In this document: positions 18,899-28,395 of the stretch, in pieces | Layout: each line of letters starts with the position of its first letter | Position numbering within the stretch: the first letter of the stretch is position 1 | Source: Marinobacter piscis | GTDB lineage: Bacteria; Pseudomonadota; Gammaproteobacteria; Pseudomonadales; Oleiphilaceae | Assembly (NCBI RefSeq): GCF_007671655.1 | Contig: NZ_VCGX01000002.1 | Span: forward strand, 558,001-622,000 | DNA length: 64,000 nt | Reading direction: 5' to 3' | Position numbers and translations under genes: made by a program | Notes under the pieces: generated by a model | Database searches by the model: none | What the model was told of the DNA's origin: nothing | Seen by the model: the letters and a program-made list of their open reading frames with translations, nothing else

Positions 18899-21511
18899 TC
18901 ACGCTGCACCTTCCGACTGCAGAAAGTCTTCGGCAAAGCGCTGCAGAACGCCGCCCGCAGAATAAATGGACTGTTCCTCTGCGGTGTCCAGACGACAGAT
19001 CACCGGTACCCGCTCAGAGCGGCCGTCCTTACGGTGAATAACCAGGGTCAGTTTGGCCCCGGGCGCTGCCTTGCCTTCCACATCAAAGGTTTCAGAGCCA
19101 TCGATTTCAAGAGTCTTGCGGGTGGTACCTTCTTCAAACTGCAACGGCATAACACCCATGCCCACCAGGTTGGTGCGGTGAATACGCTCAAAGCCTTCCG
19201 CAACAATGGCTTCTACGCCTGCCAGGGCAACGCCTTTGGCGGCCCAGTCGCGGGAGGAGCCCTGACCATAGTCAGCACCGGCAATGATAATCAGCGGCTG
19301 TTTGCGCTCCATGTAGGTCTCAATGGCCTCCCACATGCGGGTCACCTCGCCTTCCGGCTCGACTCGCGCCAGAGAGCCTTGCCTTACTTCACCATTTTCA
19401 TCCCGTACCATTTCGTTGAACAGTTTCGGGTTGGCAAACGTGGCGCGCTGAGCGGTGAGGTGGTCGCCCCGGTGGGTAGCATAGGAGTTGAAATCCACTT
19501 CCGGCACGCCCATTTTGTGCAGGTATTCACCGGCGGCGCTGTCCATGAGGATAGCGTTGGACGGCGACAAGTGGTCCGTGGTGATGTTATCGGGCAACAC
19601 CGCCAGCGGGCGCATGCCTTTAAGGGCTTTTTCGCCAACCATTCCACCTTCCCAGTAGGGCGGGCGACGAATATACGTGCTCATGGGCCGCCAGTCGTAC
19701 AATGGATCGACGTTCGCATGAGCTGACTGGGTTAAGTCAAACATGGGTATGTAGGTGCTGCGGAACTGCTCTGGCTTTACCGATTCCTGTACGATGGCAT
19801 CGATTTCTGCATCGTCTGGCCAGATGTCCTTCAAGGTAACGGGGTTACCGTCCTTATCATGGCCAAGCACATCTTTTTCGATGTCGAAACGAATGGTTCC
19901 TGCAATGGCGTATGCGACCACCAGTGGTGGCGATGCCAGGAAAGCCTGCTTGGCGTAAGGGTGAATCCGCCCATCAAAGTTCCGGTTACCGGAAAGTACT
20001 GCTGTTGAGTACAAATCACGCTCAACCACTTCCTTCTGGATTTCCGGGTCCAGCGCACCGCTCATGCCGTTACAGGTAGTGCAGGCGAAGCCCACTACAC
20101 CAAAGCCAAGATCCTCCAGCTCGGGTAACAGCTTGGCCTCGTCAAGGTACATCTCGACGGTTTTGGAACCTGGTGCCAGAGAGGTTTTCACCCAGGGCTT
20201 GCGGTTGAGGCCCAGTTTGTTGGCGTTACGGGCAATCAAGCCGGCAGCAACCATGTTGCGGGGGTTACTGGTGTTGGTGCAACTGGTAATGGCAGCGATA
20301 ATAACAGCCCCATCCGGCATTTTACCTTCTTCCTGCTCCCACTCACTGGCAATGCCGCGTGACGCAAGTTCAGAGGTTGGCAGATGTGCGTGGGGATTGG
20401 ATGGGCCTGCCAGGGTGCGAACAACAGTGGAGAGATCAAACCTGAGAATACGCTCGTATTCAGCGGTTTTCAGGGAATCAGACCACAGGCCGGTATGCTT
20501 TGCGTACTTTTCTACCAGAGCCACTTGCTCGTCGTCACGACCGGTGAGCTTGAGGTAATCGATGGTCTGGCCATCAATGTAGAACATTGCAGCTGTAGCG
20601 CCGTATTCCGGTGTCATATTCGAGATCGTGGCACGGTCACCAATAGTCAGACTGTCAGCGCCTTCGCCATAGAACTCCAGATAAGCACCTACCACTCGTT
20701 CCGTGCGCAGGAACTCTGTCAGGGCCAGCACCATATCGGTGCTGGTGATACCCGGCTGAAGTTTGCCGGTGAGTTCTACACCCACAATATCCGGCAGACG
20801 CATCATGGAGGCACGGCCAAGCATGACACTCTCGGCTTCCAGACCGCCAACGCCCACGGAAATAACACCAAGCGCATCAACCATAGGCGTGTGGCTGTCG
20901 GTGCCTACGCAGGTATCCGGAAACGCCACCTTTTTGCCTTCACCATCGGTACGTGCCTGCACCACCGGAGACATTTTCTCGAGGTTGATCTGGTGCATGA
21001 TGCCGTTACCCGGTGGGATAACGTCGACGTTCTTGAACGCCTTTTTAGTCCAGTCGATAAAGTGGAAGCGATCATCGTTACGACGGTCTTCAATTTCACG
21101 GTTCTTTTCGAAGGCGTCCTTCTCAAAGCCTGCGTGCTCAACAGCCAAAGAGTGATCCACAATCAGCTGCGTGGGAACTACCGGGTTTACTTTAGCCGGG
21201 TCACCACCCTTCTCGGCGATAGCTTCACGAAGGCCTGCAAGATCCACAAGGGCTGTCTGACCCAGAATGTCATGACAGACTACCCGTGCCGGGTACCAGG
21301 GGAAATCGAGGTCGCGTTTGCGTTCGATAAGCTGCTTGAGGGAATCGGTCAGCGCGTCGGGATCGCAGCGACGAACCAGCTGTTCCGCGAGGATTCTGGA
21401 GGTGTATGGGAGTTTATCGTAAGCGCCAGGCTGAATGTCTTCCACGGCCTGGCGGGTGTCGAAATAATCCAGGTCGGTGCCTGGCAGGGGTTTGCGGTAG
21501 TTGGTGTTCAT
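18899..21511 (-). CDS. acnD: Fe/S-dependent 2-methylisocitrate dehydratase AcnD
   Basis: An 870-residue aconitase-family enzyme of usual AcnD length, opening with MNTNYRKPLPGTDLDYFDT as AcnD proteins do rather than AcnA. The [4Fe-4S] cysteines are in the aconitase motifs AITSCTNTSNPRNM and GFACTTCNGMSG. The swivel domain contains IIAGADYGQGSSRDWAAKG. It dehydrates 2-methylcitrate and hydrates 2-methylaconitate in the methylcitrate cycle, working with PrpF. The next gene upstream, prpC, is separated by 211 bp holding the inverted GC-rich repeats, a wider gap than elsewhere in the operon. Confidence 0.95.
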   Translation of the reverse strand: MNTNYRKPLPGTDLDYFDTRQAVEDIQPGAYDKLPYTSRILAEQLVRRCDPDALTDSLKQLIERKRDLDFPWYPARVVCHDILGQTALVDLAGLREAIAEKGGDPAKVNPVVPTQLIVDHSLAVEHAGFEKDAFEKNREIEDRRNDDRFHFIDWTKKAFKNVDVIPPGNGIMHQINLEKMSPVVQARTDGEGKKVAFPDTCVGTDSHTPMVDALGVISVGVGGLEAESVMLGRASMMRLPDIVGVELTGKLQPGITSTDMVLALTEFLRTERVVGAYLEFYGEGADSLTIGDRATISNMTPEYGATAAMFYIDGQTIDYLKLTGRDDEQVALVEKYAKHTGLWSDSLKTAEYERILRFDLSTVVRTLAGPSNPHAHLPTSELASRGIASEWEQEEGKMPDGAVIIAAITSCTNTSNPRNMVAAGLIARNANKLGLNRKPWVKTSLAPGSKTVEMYLDEAKLLPELEDLGFGVVGFACTTCNGMSGALDPEIQKEVVERDLYSTAVLSGNRNFDGRIHPYAKQAFLASPPLVVAYAIAGTIRFDIEKDVLGHDKDGNPVTLKDIWPDDAEIDAIVQESVKPEQFRSTYIPMFDLTQSAHANVDPLYDWRPMSTYIRRPPYWEGGMVGEKALKGMRPLAVLPDNITTDHLSPSNAILMDSAAGEYLHKMGVPEVDFNSYATHRGDHLTAQRATFANPKLFNEMVRDENGEVRQGSLARVEPEGEVTRMWEAIETYMERKQPLIIIAGADYGQGSSRDWAAKGVALAGVEAIVAEGFERIHRTNLVGMGVMPLQFEEGTTRKTLEIDGSETFDVEGKAAPGAKLTLVIHRKDGRSERVPVICRLDTAEEQSIYSAGGVLQRFAEDFLQSEGAA

Positions 21512-21539
21512 GAAGGTACTCTTGATAAAAATAGGTTGG

Positions 21540-21576
21540 CCCCCTCTCCCTGGCCCTCTCCCGCAAGGGGAGAGGG
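21540..21576. repeat. GC-rich REP-like palindrome, left member of an inverted pair
   Basis: The element reads as polypyrimidine then polypurine: two CCCTCTCCC blocks separated by TGG, followed by GCAA and GGGGAGAGGG. CCCTCTCCC can pair with GGGAGAGGG to form a stable hairpin. Its reverse-complement partner is at 21675-21714. Short palindromes of this CCCTCTCCC/GGGAGAGGG type occur as extragenic repeats in many proteobacteria. It lies just upstream of acnD. Confidence 0.8.
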
Positions 21577-21674
21577 AATAAAGACTGGACTCCCAACTCC
21601 CCAGAGATAGAACGCTGTCAACTCTAAGAAAAGAGGACAGTCAACTCCGAGAGATGGAGAGCTGCAGTTAAACT

Positions 21675-21714
21675 CCCCTCTCCCCTCGCGGGAGAGGGGC
21701 CTGGGGAGAGGGGG
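21675..21714. repeat. GC-rich REP-like palindrome, right member of an inverted pair
   Basis: This is the near reverse complement of the element at 21540-21576: CCCCTCTCCCCTCGCGGG, then AGAGGGGCC and TGGGGAGAGGGGG. Each member can fold alone, or the two can pair across about 100 bp, making a BIME-like structure in the prpC-acnD gap. It begins 9 bp downstream of the prpC stop on the coding strand, so it could act as an mRNA stabiliser or partial terminator between prpC and acnD. Confidence 0.8.
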
Positions 21715-21722
21715 TGATCTTT

Positions 21723-22853
21723 TTAAGCCCGCTTCTCAATCGGCAGCCACTCGGCATGCTCTGGCCCGGTATAGTCGGCACTCGGGCGGATAATCCGGTT
21801 ATTCGCCCTCTGCTCCTTCACGTGCGCCGTCCAGCCAGATACCCGCGACATCACAAAAATCGGGGTGAACAGTTCTGTGGGAATGCCCATGAAGTGATAC
21901 GTCGAGGCATGGAAGAAGTCGGCGTTGCAGAACAGTTTTTTCTCTCGCCACATAACTTCTTCACAGCGCACAGAGACCGGATACAGCACGGTATCCCCCA
22001 CTTCTTCTGCGAGCTTTTCAGACCATTGCTTGATAATCACGTTACGCGGATCGGATTCACGATAGATAGCGTGTCCGAAGCCCATGATCTTTTCTTTGCG
22101 CTCAAGCATGCCCATCAGACCGGCCTCAGCTTCATCCGGGGTCTTGAACTTCTGTATCAGCTCCATCGCAGCTTCGTTGGCACCACCATGCAGCGGTCCA
22201 CGGAGTGTGCCAATGGCTCCGGTTACACAGCTGTGAATGTCCGACAGGGTGGAGGCACACACCCGGGCGGTGAAGGTTGAGGCGTTGAACTCATGCTCGG
22301 CATAAAGGATCAGGGATACATTCATGACCCGTTCATGCAGTTCGCTGGGCTTCTTGCCATGCAGCAGTTCCAGGAAATGGCCGCCGATAGAATCGATATC
22401 ACTGTCGGTTTCGATTCTTACGCCTTCGTGGGCGAATCGATACCAGTAAGTGATGATAGACGGGAAAACCGCCAGCATGCGGTCGATTTTATCGTCCTGT
22501 TCACTGAAATCCTGCTCGGTTTCCAGGTTGCCCAGCATAGAGCAACCCGTACGCATAACATCCATGGGGTGCGCGTCTTTCGGAATCTGCTCAAGAACGG
22601 CTTTGAGTTCAGCCGGCAGCCCGCGCAGGCTCTGAAGCTTTTTCTTGTAAGCATCCAGCTCCTGCTGGTTTGGCAGCTTGCCCCGCAACAGCAGGTAGGC
22701 CACTTCTTCAAACTGGGCGTTTGCGGCCAGGTCACTGACGTCGTATCCACGATAGGTCAGCCCGGTTCCGGTTTCACCCACGGTACACAGGGCGGTTTCA
22801 CCTGCTACCTGGCCACGCAGGCCAGCGCCACCGACTTTCTTTGTATCTGCCAT
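21723..22853 (-). CDS. prpC: 2-methylcitrate synthase PrpC
   Basis: A 376-residue short-type citrate synthase, the length of PrpC rather than GltA (about 430). Landmarks are GLTYRGYDVSDLA near residue 30, the catalytic His segments GPLHGGANEAAM and MGFGHAIYR, and the Asp near DFFHASTYHFMGIP. It condenses propionyl-CoA with oxaloacetate. It lies directly after prpB in the leftward operon; the 77-bp gap contains a possible stem (CCCGGGT at 22880-22886 with ACCCGGG at 22906-22912) that might affect processing. Confidence 0.95.
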   Translation of the reverse strand: MADTKKVGGAGLRGQVAGETALCTVGETGTGLTYRGYDVSDLAANAQFEEVAYLLLRGKLPNQQELDAYKKKLQSLRGLPAELKAVLEQIPKDAHPMDVMRTGCSMLGNLETEQDFSEQDDKIDRMLAVFPSIITYWYRFAHEGVRIETDSDIDSIGGHFLELLHGKKPSELHERVMNVSLILYAEHEFNASTFTARVCASTLSDIHSCVTGAIGTLRGPLHGGANEAAMELIQKFKTPDEAEAGLMGMLERKEKIMGFGHAIYRESDPRNVIIKQWSEKLAEEVGDTVLYPVSVRCEEVMWREKKLFCNADFFHASTYHFMGIPTELFTPIFVMSRVSGWTAHVKEQRANNRIIRPSADYTGPEHAEWLPIEKRA

Positions 22854-22930
22854 TGTTTACTCTCCCTTATTCCTGTTTACCCGGGTCACTCGTTTTTGTT
22901 CAGACACCCGGGAGGTAATTTGGTATCTGT

Positions 22931-23821
22931 TCAGCTTTTGGACTGCTGGAACAGTTGGTCAAGCTTCTGCTCAAACTCGTGATAGTTCAGATAATCGTAC
23001 AGCTCCATACGCGTCTGCATAAGGTCAACCACATCTTTCTGGTCGCCCTTTTCCAGAATGTTCTCATACACGGTTACCGCTGCCTTGTTCATGGCACGGA
23101 AGGCGCTCAGTGGGTACAGCACCATGGCAGCTCCGGCTTCGCCCAACTCCTTGCGGTTATAAAGCGGGGTTGCGCCAAATTCAGTGATATTCGCGAGAAT
23201 GGGCACATCACCCAGGGCTTCAGAGAAGGCTTCGTAATGCTCAAGCTCGTTAACGGCTTCCGCAAAAATACCGTCCGCACCTGCCTCAATGCAGGCTTTG
23301 GCACGATCAATGGCCGCTTCCAGCCCCTCTTTCTGGAACGAGTCGGTGCGGGCCATGATGAAAAAGTCTTTATCTACACGGGCGTCTGCTGCTGCTTTAA
23401 TACGATCAACCATTTCTTCTTTGGAAACAATTTCCTTATTAGGACGATGTCCGCAGCGCTTCTGGGCAACCTGATCCTCAATATGGACAGCGGCTGCACC
23501 TGCCCGCTCCATTTCGCGGATCGTGCGGGCAATATTGAAGGCCCCGCCCCACCCTGTATCAATGTCTACCAGCAGGGGCAGGTCGGACGCAGCTGTAATA
23601 CGACGCACATCTTCTACCACATCGTTCATTGTGGTCATGCCAAGGTCCGGCAGGCCATAGGAAGCATTCGCTACGCCGCCGCCAGACAGGTAGATAGCCT
23701 GGTGCCCTACTTTCTCTGCCATCATCGCGGCGTAGGCATTGACTGCACCCACAATCTGCAGTGGTTGGTTGTCTTTGAGGGCTTTGCGAAAACGTGCGCC
23801 CGGTGATTGCTGGCTGGACAT
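22931..23821 (-). CDS. prpB: Methylisocitrate lyase PrpB
   Basis: A 296-residue member of the isocitrate lyase/PEP mutase family. Visible motifs are [17 protein letters not shown], the metal-binding [28 protein letters not shown] with the catalytic Cys of the K(R/K)CGH motif, and FFIMARTDS. It splits 2-methylisocitrate into pyruvate and succinate, the last step of the cycle. It is the first enzyme gene after the regulator, 17 bp downstream of it, so regulator and enzymes are probably co-transcribed. Confidence 0.96.
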   Translation of the reverse strand: MSSQQSPGARFRKALKDNQPLQIVGAVNAYAAMMAEKVGHQAIYLSGGGVANASYGLPDLGMTTMNDVVEDVRRITAASDLPLLVDIDTGWGGAFNIARTIREMERAGAAAVHIEDQVAQKRCGHRPNKEIVSKEEMVDRIKAAADARVDKDFFIMARTDSFQKEGLEAAIDRAKACIEAGADGIFAEAVNELEHYEAFSEALGDVPILANITEFGATPLYNRKELGEAGAAMVLYPLSAFRAMNKAAVTVYENILEKGDQKDVVDLMQTRMELYDYLNYHEFEQKLDQLFQQSKS

Positions 23822-23838
23822 TGTATTTCCCCTTTTTG

Positions 23839-24519
23839 TCAGATAGTTAAATCGCCTTGCTGAATCTTTTTCTCGATATTCCTGCGAGCCGCGTTGATGT
23901 GTCTTTTCATCAGGAACTCTGCAAGCTCGCCATCGCGATGAGCAATAGCTTCAACAATGCGGCGGTGTTCTCCAAGAGCGCGATGGGGGCGGCCAGCAGA
24001 AGTGCTTAACCGGTACCTGTACATTCGCACCATGTAATAAAGATCGCCCAGAAGCATCTGGGCAAGTTTGGTATTGCGGCTGCCGGTGGCTATACGGTGG
24101 TGGAAATCATAATCCCCTTCTGCCTGATAATAGGCCTGCCCGCGGGCTTCCTCAATCATGGCTTCATGGGCGTCCAGAGTCGCCCGGAGATCCGCAATTT
24201 CCTGGTCAGTCATACGTTCAGCAGCCTGGCGGGCAGCCAGACCTTCCATGACTTCCCGTATGCGATACAACTCCACAAGCTCTGATGCGCTCAGTGAGAC
24301 AACTTTCACACCGGCATGAGGGCGACGCACCAGAAGTCCACGGGACTCCAGGCGCCCAAGCGCTTCGCGAAGCGGGCCCCGGGTTAATTCGAAACGGGAA
24401 CAGAGATCCAGTTCACCAATTTTATCCCCGGGTGCTAGCTCACCTTTTACGATGGCCGTTTGCAGACAATCGAAAGCTTCATCGGCGCGAGTGTAGGTTT
24501 GAGAGGTGAGTTCCGGCAT
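23839..24519 (-). CDS. GntR/FCD-family transcriptional regulator of the prp operon
   Basis: From the ATG at 24519 this is a 226-residue regulator. The winged helix-turn-helix is at about residues 10-75 ([30 protein letters not shown]) shown here by its key part [18 protein letters not shown]-terminal FCD effector domain follows with metal-binding His pairs ([21 protein letters not shown]). A TTG at 24552 in the same frame is an alternative start but would put an operator inside the gene. No Shine-Dalgarno is visible before the ATG. As first gene of the prp operon with palindromes at its start, it most likely autoregulates and controls propionate use, like PrpQ-type regulators. Confidence 0.85.
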   Translation of the reverse strand: MPELTSQTYTRADEAFDCLQTAIVKGELAPGDKIGELDLCSRFELTRGPLREALGRLESRGLLVRRPHAGVKVVSLSASELVELYRIREVMEGLAARQAAERMTDQEIADLRATLDAHEAMIEEARGQAYYQAEGDYDFHHRIATGSRNTKLAQMLLGDLYYMVRMYRYRLSTSAGRPHRALGEHRRIVEAIAHRDGELAEFLMKRHINAARRNIEKKIQQGDLTI

Positions 24520-24522
24520 AGT

Positions 24523-24532
24523 TTGTCGACAA
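24523..24532. promoter_or_regulatory. Operator candidate 1: TTGTCGACAA
   Basis: A perfect 10-bp palindrome three bases upstream of the regulator's ATG. TTGTnnACAA half-sites are typical of FCD-type GntR proteins. Its place over the ribosome-binding region fits repression. Confidence 0.6.
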
Positions 24533-24573
24533 TAAGTGACTGATATTTTCAAAATCTACGCCTGAAACTGGAT

Positions 24574-24585
24574 ATTGTCAACAAT
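24574..24585. promoter_or_regulatory. Operator candidate 2: ATTGTCAACAAT
   Basis: A 12-bp near-perfect palindrome with the same TTGTnnACAA core as the sites at 24523 and 24597, centred 52 bp upstream of the first. Confidence 0.6.
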
Positions 24586-24596
24586 CTGCAACGTGC

Positions 24597-24608
24597 ATTG
24601 TTAACAAT
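24597..24608. promoter_or_regulatory. Operator candidate 3: ATTGTTAACAAT
   Basis: A perfect 12-bp palindrome, 23 bp centre-to-centre from candidate 2 (about two helical turns), so two regulator dimers could bind the same DNA face. It lies in the short gap between opgD and the prp regulator. Confidence 0.6.
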
Positions 24609-24640
24609 CCAGTCGTTTTACCTGCCAGAGAAAAAACGAT

Positions 24641-26227
24641 TCAGTAAAGCTTCCTCTCTGAAAGCGGTGGCGGCGTGTACTGGTACAACCAGGTTTCGGT
24701 CAGTGTCTGATCCCCCAGACGCAGATACAGCCGTATATTAATGGGCTCCCCGGACTCGCCCGGCACCAGGTCAAACATGGCCCGGTAACCGTCGATGGCC
24801 GCCAACGGGCGCGCAGACGTTATCTCGACTTCGCCCCTGCTGGCCGTGATCACTGGTTCCACCCCGGCGCGTTCACCCAGCATACTCAGCGCACCACCGG
24901 CGAAATCGACCGCAAAGCGCCAGGAGAAGTGCTCCCGCTTCTGACCAATGACACCCCCAAGCCCTGTGCGGGTTGCCTGTACGGTTGCTAATTCCTCCGG
25001 CTTAACGGGCGCATGAGCACCCCAGTGCAGACGGTACGAGAACAGATACTCCTGGTTGGGTTTCAATGGCTCATCCGGATGCCAGAACGCGACGATGTTG
25101 TCGAATGTCTCATCCGTGGTCGGGATCTCAACCAGGTCAATACTGCCTTTACCCCACTCACCTTTCGGCTGTACCCAGACACTGGGGCGGCGCTCATAAA
25201 ACACGCCGTCATCCTGATAGTGGTCAAAGTTCCGGTCCCGCTGCAGCAAGCCGAACCCCTGGGGGTTTGTGTCACTAAAGCTGTTAAAACGAAGCGTGGC
25301 GGGATTTACCAGCGGGCGCCACAACCACTCGCCGCTGCCCGACAGCATAGCCAGCCCATCAGAATCATGAATTTCCGGGCGCCAGTCGTAATCCATACGC
25401 CGGTCGTTTTCACCTACCTGATACATGCTGGTAAGAGGCGCGATGCCCGCTCTCTTAATCTGGGTACGCGGATAAAGAGCGACATCCACATCCATCACCA
25501 TATTGCGGCCCGGATCCAGAACAAAGGCGTAGGCACCAGTGGCGCTGGGGGAATCAAGCAACGCCCATACACGCATAACCTGGCTTCCGGGCGCGGGCTT
25601 CTCCAGCCAGAACTCGCTGAACCTGGGAAACTCTTCATCACCGTCTACTGCCGTATCGATAGCCAGACCTCGCGCGGACATGCCGTACTGCATTTCAGAA
25701 CCTACCGCACGGAAGTAACTGGCACCGAGGAAGGCTGCGAGATCCCGGGAAAAGTCTGTGTGGTAATGAAGCCGGAAACCGGCATAACCCAGATTGCCAG
25801 GCAGATCGCCGAGAGGCTGCTCGCCTTCGTAATCAAAGAAGTCAGGGTTGTAACGAATTGGCCTGGCCTGGCCATCAACGACTTCATGGAGTGTTACAGG
25901 GGATTGAAAATACAGGCCCAGATGAAAAAGCTGCAATTGAAACGCAGATTCACTGTTGGCCCACAGCGCATGCGCTTTGCGAAACCGGATCGCCTGGTAA
26001 TCATCCCAGGACAGCTGTTTAAGACTTTGCGGCAACTCGCCTTCATGGGAAATATAGGGGCGCCCGGCCAGTTCGCGGGCATAGCCTTTCAGCCATCCAT
26101 AGCTGAACGGTTTTGCACTGTAGTCATCACCCGGTTCAGGGTCCTGCGCCCAGACCAGTGGCGCCACTGGCAAAGCGCTGGCACCGAGCCCTGCGATCAG
26201 ATGCTTCATCAGCGTGCGTCGGTCCAT
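24641..26227 (-). CDS. opgD: Periplasmic glucan biosynthesis protein OpgD (MdoD)
   Basis: A 528-residue MdoG/OpgG-family protein. The N terminus has a twin-arginine signal (RRTLMK then AGLGASALPVAPLVWAQ), as OpgD has and OpgG does not. Family segments include LSWDDYQAIRF, YAGFRLHY, FLGASYFRAVG, PLTSMYQVGEN and HDSDGLAMLSGSGEWLWRPL. OpgD tailors the backbone of osmoregulated periplasmic glucans. It is the last gene of the leftward opg operon, 56 bp after opgH, and shares low but clear similarity along its length with opgG at 28757. Confidence 0.93.
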   Translation of the reverse strand: MDRRTLMKHLIAGLGASALPVAPLVWAQDPEPGDDYSAKPFSYGWLKGYARELAGRPYISHEGELPQSLKQLSWDDYQAIRFRKAHALWANSESAFQLQLFHLGLYFQSPVTLHEVVDGQARPIRYNPDFFDYEGEQPLGDLPGNLGYAGFRLHYHTDFSRDLAAFLGASYFRAVGSEMQYGMSARGLAIDTAVDGDEEFPRFSEFWLEKPAPGSQVMRVWALLDSPSATGAYAFVLDPGRNMVMDVDVALYPRTQIKRAGIAPLTSMYQVGENDRRMDYDWRPEIHDSDGLAMLSGSGEWLWRPLVNPATLRFNSFSDTNPQGFGLLQRDRNFDHYQDDGVFYERRPSVWVQPKGEWGKGSIDLVEIPTTDETFDNIVAFWHPDEPLKPNQEYLFSYRLHWGAHAPVKPEELATVQATRTGLGGVIGQKREHFSWRFAVDFAGGALSMLGERAGVEPVITASRGEVEITSARPLAAIDGYRAMFDLVPGESGEPINIRLYLRLGDQTLTETWLYQYTPPPLSERKLY

Positions 26228-26283
26228 AGTCCTTCCTCCTGTAAACGTCTGCCCACAACTATGCGCACAACCTGGCAGCCGTA

Positions 26284-28395
26284 TTAAACCTGTGTATCGT
26301 ATGTTTCAGCGCTGAGCCGGGTTATGGCACGGCCCCAGTAATTATCCGGAGAGGCCCGCCAGGCACCAGCATGCAGAGCCTTGAGAGACTGCCGGTCTCT
26401 GGCAACCTGGCTCATCTCGGAGCGGGACAGGGCCTCCGGCCCCTGTTCAAGGCACTGAGCTACACACCGCTCCAGCTCAACGGCACGCGATCCTCGCCGG
26501 TGATCCCACGCCAGTGCCTGGTGCAGACGGTTGTGGTCTCGCCTGAGTACTGCCTGCTCCAGTGGTGTCAGGGTTGACTCAGATGGCTCACGGGCCCGGT
26601 AGTCGACCGCCTCCCGAAGCAGGATCATGGCTTTGTCTTCTTCAGGAATCAGCAGCAGGCGGCGCTCTCTGAGCGCCTGTCCAAGTGAGACCCGGCTGAG
26701 ATACACAGCGGTAGGCGCTGCCAGTACCAGGGGCAAAGCCACAGGCAAAGACCAGAAGAAAAACAGGGTATCCAGACTCCAGGCAAAAACAGACCAGGCA
26801 CCACCCAGAAGCATGCCCGGCAACTGCGTAATGAAAGCTTCTTTCCAGCCGGTTTCTTCCGTGCGGTTCTGGCCGGCCCATTGCAGTGAAACGTTCAACA
26901 ACGCAGAGACAACATAGCGACTGTGCGCCCACATACGCACCGGCGCCAGCAACACCGAAATAAGGCTCTCCAGCACTACGCTCAGGAATAGACGGGGCAG
27001 CCCGCCGAACGCCCTGGTGTACCGGTGAATAATCGCATCGAAGATGGCCAGAAATTTAGGGAAAAACAGCAGGGCCAGAGTACTTAAAGCCAGGCCAAGC
27101 GCCCACTCCGGTCGCCACTCAGGCCATAAAGGAAACAGGCCCTGATGCCCGTCTGGAAAGTATTCAATGGGTGACAACGCCATATTGGCTGCGGCAATGC
27201 TGGTAAGAACAAGAAACGCCAGCCATAAAGGCGACGCAACGTACGCCATGATGCCATTCAGAAAGGCCATCCGGTGAGCAAAGCGCAACCCCGGCTCCGT
27301 CAACATAATCCACAGATGCTGCAGGTTTCCTTTGGCCCAGCGGCTGTCCCGGGCAAGTTCGTCGGCCAGGGTTGGCGGCGATTCTTCGTAGCTGCCACCC
27401 AATGCCGGCTCCAGCCAGACTTCGTACCCGGCACGTCCCATGTACGCAGCTTCAACAAAATCATGGCTCATGATGGGGCCACCGAAAATTCCGATACCCG
27501 GCAGCTTGCGCAAACCACAATGCTTCATGAACGGCTCAATACGCAGAATCGCGTTATGTCCCCAGAAGGCCGCATCCCCCATCTGGATTGCGGCCAATCC
27601 ACTGGCAAACAGGGTGGAGTAAAAACGGTTGGCGAACTGCTGGATGCGGGCGAATAAAGACTGGCCGTTGATGATGTTTGGGTTGGTCTGCAGAATGCCC
27701 ACGCCCGGCTCCCTCTGCATGAGTCGGACCATGCGAACAATCGAGCTCCCCGTCATCAGGCTGTCGGCATCCAGTACCACCATGTAGGTGCAGCGCTTAC
27801 CCCAACGGCGGAGAAAATCTGCCACATTGCCGCTTTTATAGTTGAGGTTCACTGGCCGGCGGCGATAGAAGATTCTGCCCTCGCCTCCAAGCTCCCGCGC
27901 CAGCTTGTTCCAGGCGACCTGTTCTTCCAGCCACACATCGGGATCGCGACTGTCCGAGAGTATGTAAAACTCAAAATGGTCAATCTGCCCCGTGCGTTCA
28001 ATGTCCCGGTAAACAGCTTTCAGTCCGCTGAGGGTCCAGTGAACCGGCTCGTGGTAAACAGGCAGCAGCACAGCGGTTTTTGCCATGGGCGTTTGCTGCA
28101 GCTGCGCCTTGGTATGGCGCTTTACTATGGAGTGCCTGTCTCCGCCCATGAGACGGATTACAAAACCCAATACAGCGGTCCAGAAACCTACAGCAATCCA
28201 TGCGTAAAGGATGGCAAACAACACCAGCATGCTGATTTCCAGCGCTGTGCCACCATGGTATGGCAGAACCCATAGCAAATAGTACGAGGCAATGCCGGTC
28301 TGCCCGAATACAAACAGCATGAACACTGCGCGGCGCAGATTAGCAACCAGCCGCCAGCGATGCCGGCCGGGCTCTTTTGTCTGCCTCTTAGTCAT
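26284..28395 (-). CDS. opgH: Glucosyltransferase OpgH (MdoH)
   Basis: From the ATG at 28395 the protein is about 703 residues (MTKRQTKEPG), shorter than the 847 of E. coli OpgH, mainly at the N terminus. Two membrane segments precede a GT2 catalytic domain with VVLDADSLMTGSS and the processive-enzyme motif ARDSRWAKGNLQHL (Q/RxxRW type). More membrane segments follow and then a soluble tail. It polymerises UDP-glucose into the beta-glucan backbone and exports it across the inner membrane. The start lies within the end of the small upstream gene (8-base overlap, ATGACTAA), so translation is probably coupled; an upstream in-frame start at 28446 would overlap that gene more. Confidence 0.92.
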   Translation of the reverse strand: MTKRQTKEPGRHRWRLVANLRRAVFMLFVFGQTGIASYYLLWVLPYHGGTALEISMLVLFAILYAWIAVGFWTAVLGFVIRLMGGDRHSIVKRHTKAQLQQTPMAKTAVLLPVYHEPVHWTLSGLKAVYRDIERTGQIDHFEFYILSDSRDPDVWLEEQVAWNKLARELGGEGRIFYRRRPVNLNYKSGNVADFLRRWGKRCTYMVVLDADSLMTGSSIVRMVRLMQREPGVGILQTNPNIINGQSLFARIQQFANRFYSTLFASGLAAIQMGDAAFWGHNAILRIEPFMKHCGLRKLPGIGIFGGPIMSHDFVEAAYMGRAGYEVWLEPALGGSYEESPPTLADELARDSRWAKGNLQHLWIMLTEPGLRFAHRMAFLNGIMAYVASPLWLAFLVLTSIAAANMALSPIEYFPDGHQGLFPLWPEWRPEWALGLALSTLALLFFPKFLAIFDAIIHRYTRAFGGLPRLFLSVVLESLISVLLAPVRMWAHSRYVVSALLNVSLQWAGQNRTEETGWKEAFITQLPGMLLGGAWSVFAWSLDTLFFFWSLPVALPLVLAAPTAVYLSRVSLGQALRERRLLLIPEEDKAMILLREAVDYRAREPSESTLTPLEQAVLRRDHNRLHQALAWDHRRGSRAVELERCVAQCLEQGPEALSRSEMSQVARDRQSLKALHAGAWRASPDNYWGRAITRLSAETYDTQV

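Noticed and set aside
17838..18965. Rightward open frame of about 375 codons opposite prpF
   Set aside because: Same reason: prpF is certain on the other strand and the frame spans two genes' junction without a start signal.
20384..21610. Long rightward open frame of about 408 codons opposite acnD
   Set aside because: It is the antisense of a well-conserved enzyme gene; composition follows acnD codon positions and there is no family likeness or ribosome-binding site.
25013..26287. Long rightward open frame of about 424 codons opposite opgD
   Set aside because: Antisense shadow of a gene with clear MdoG-family motifs; GC-rich codon bias leaves the opposite strand open.
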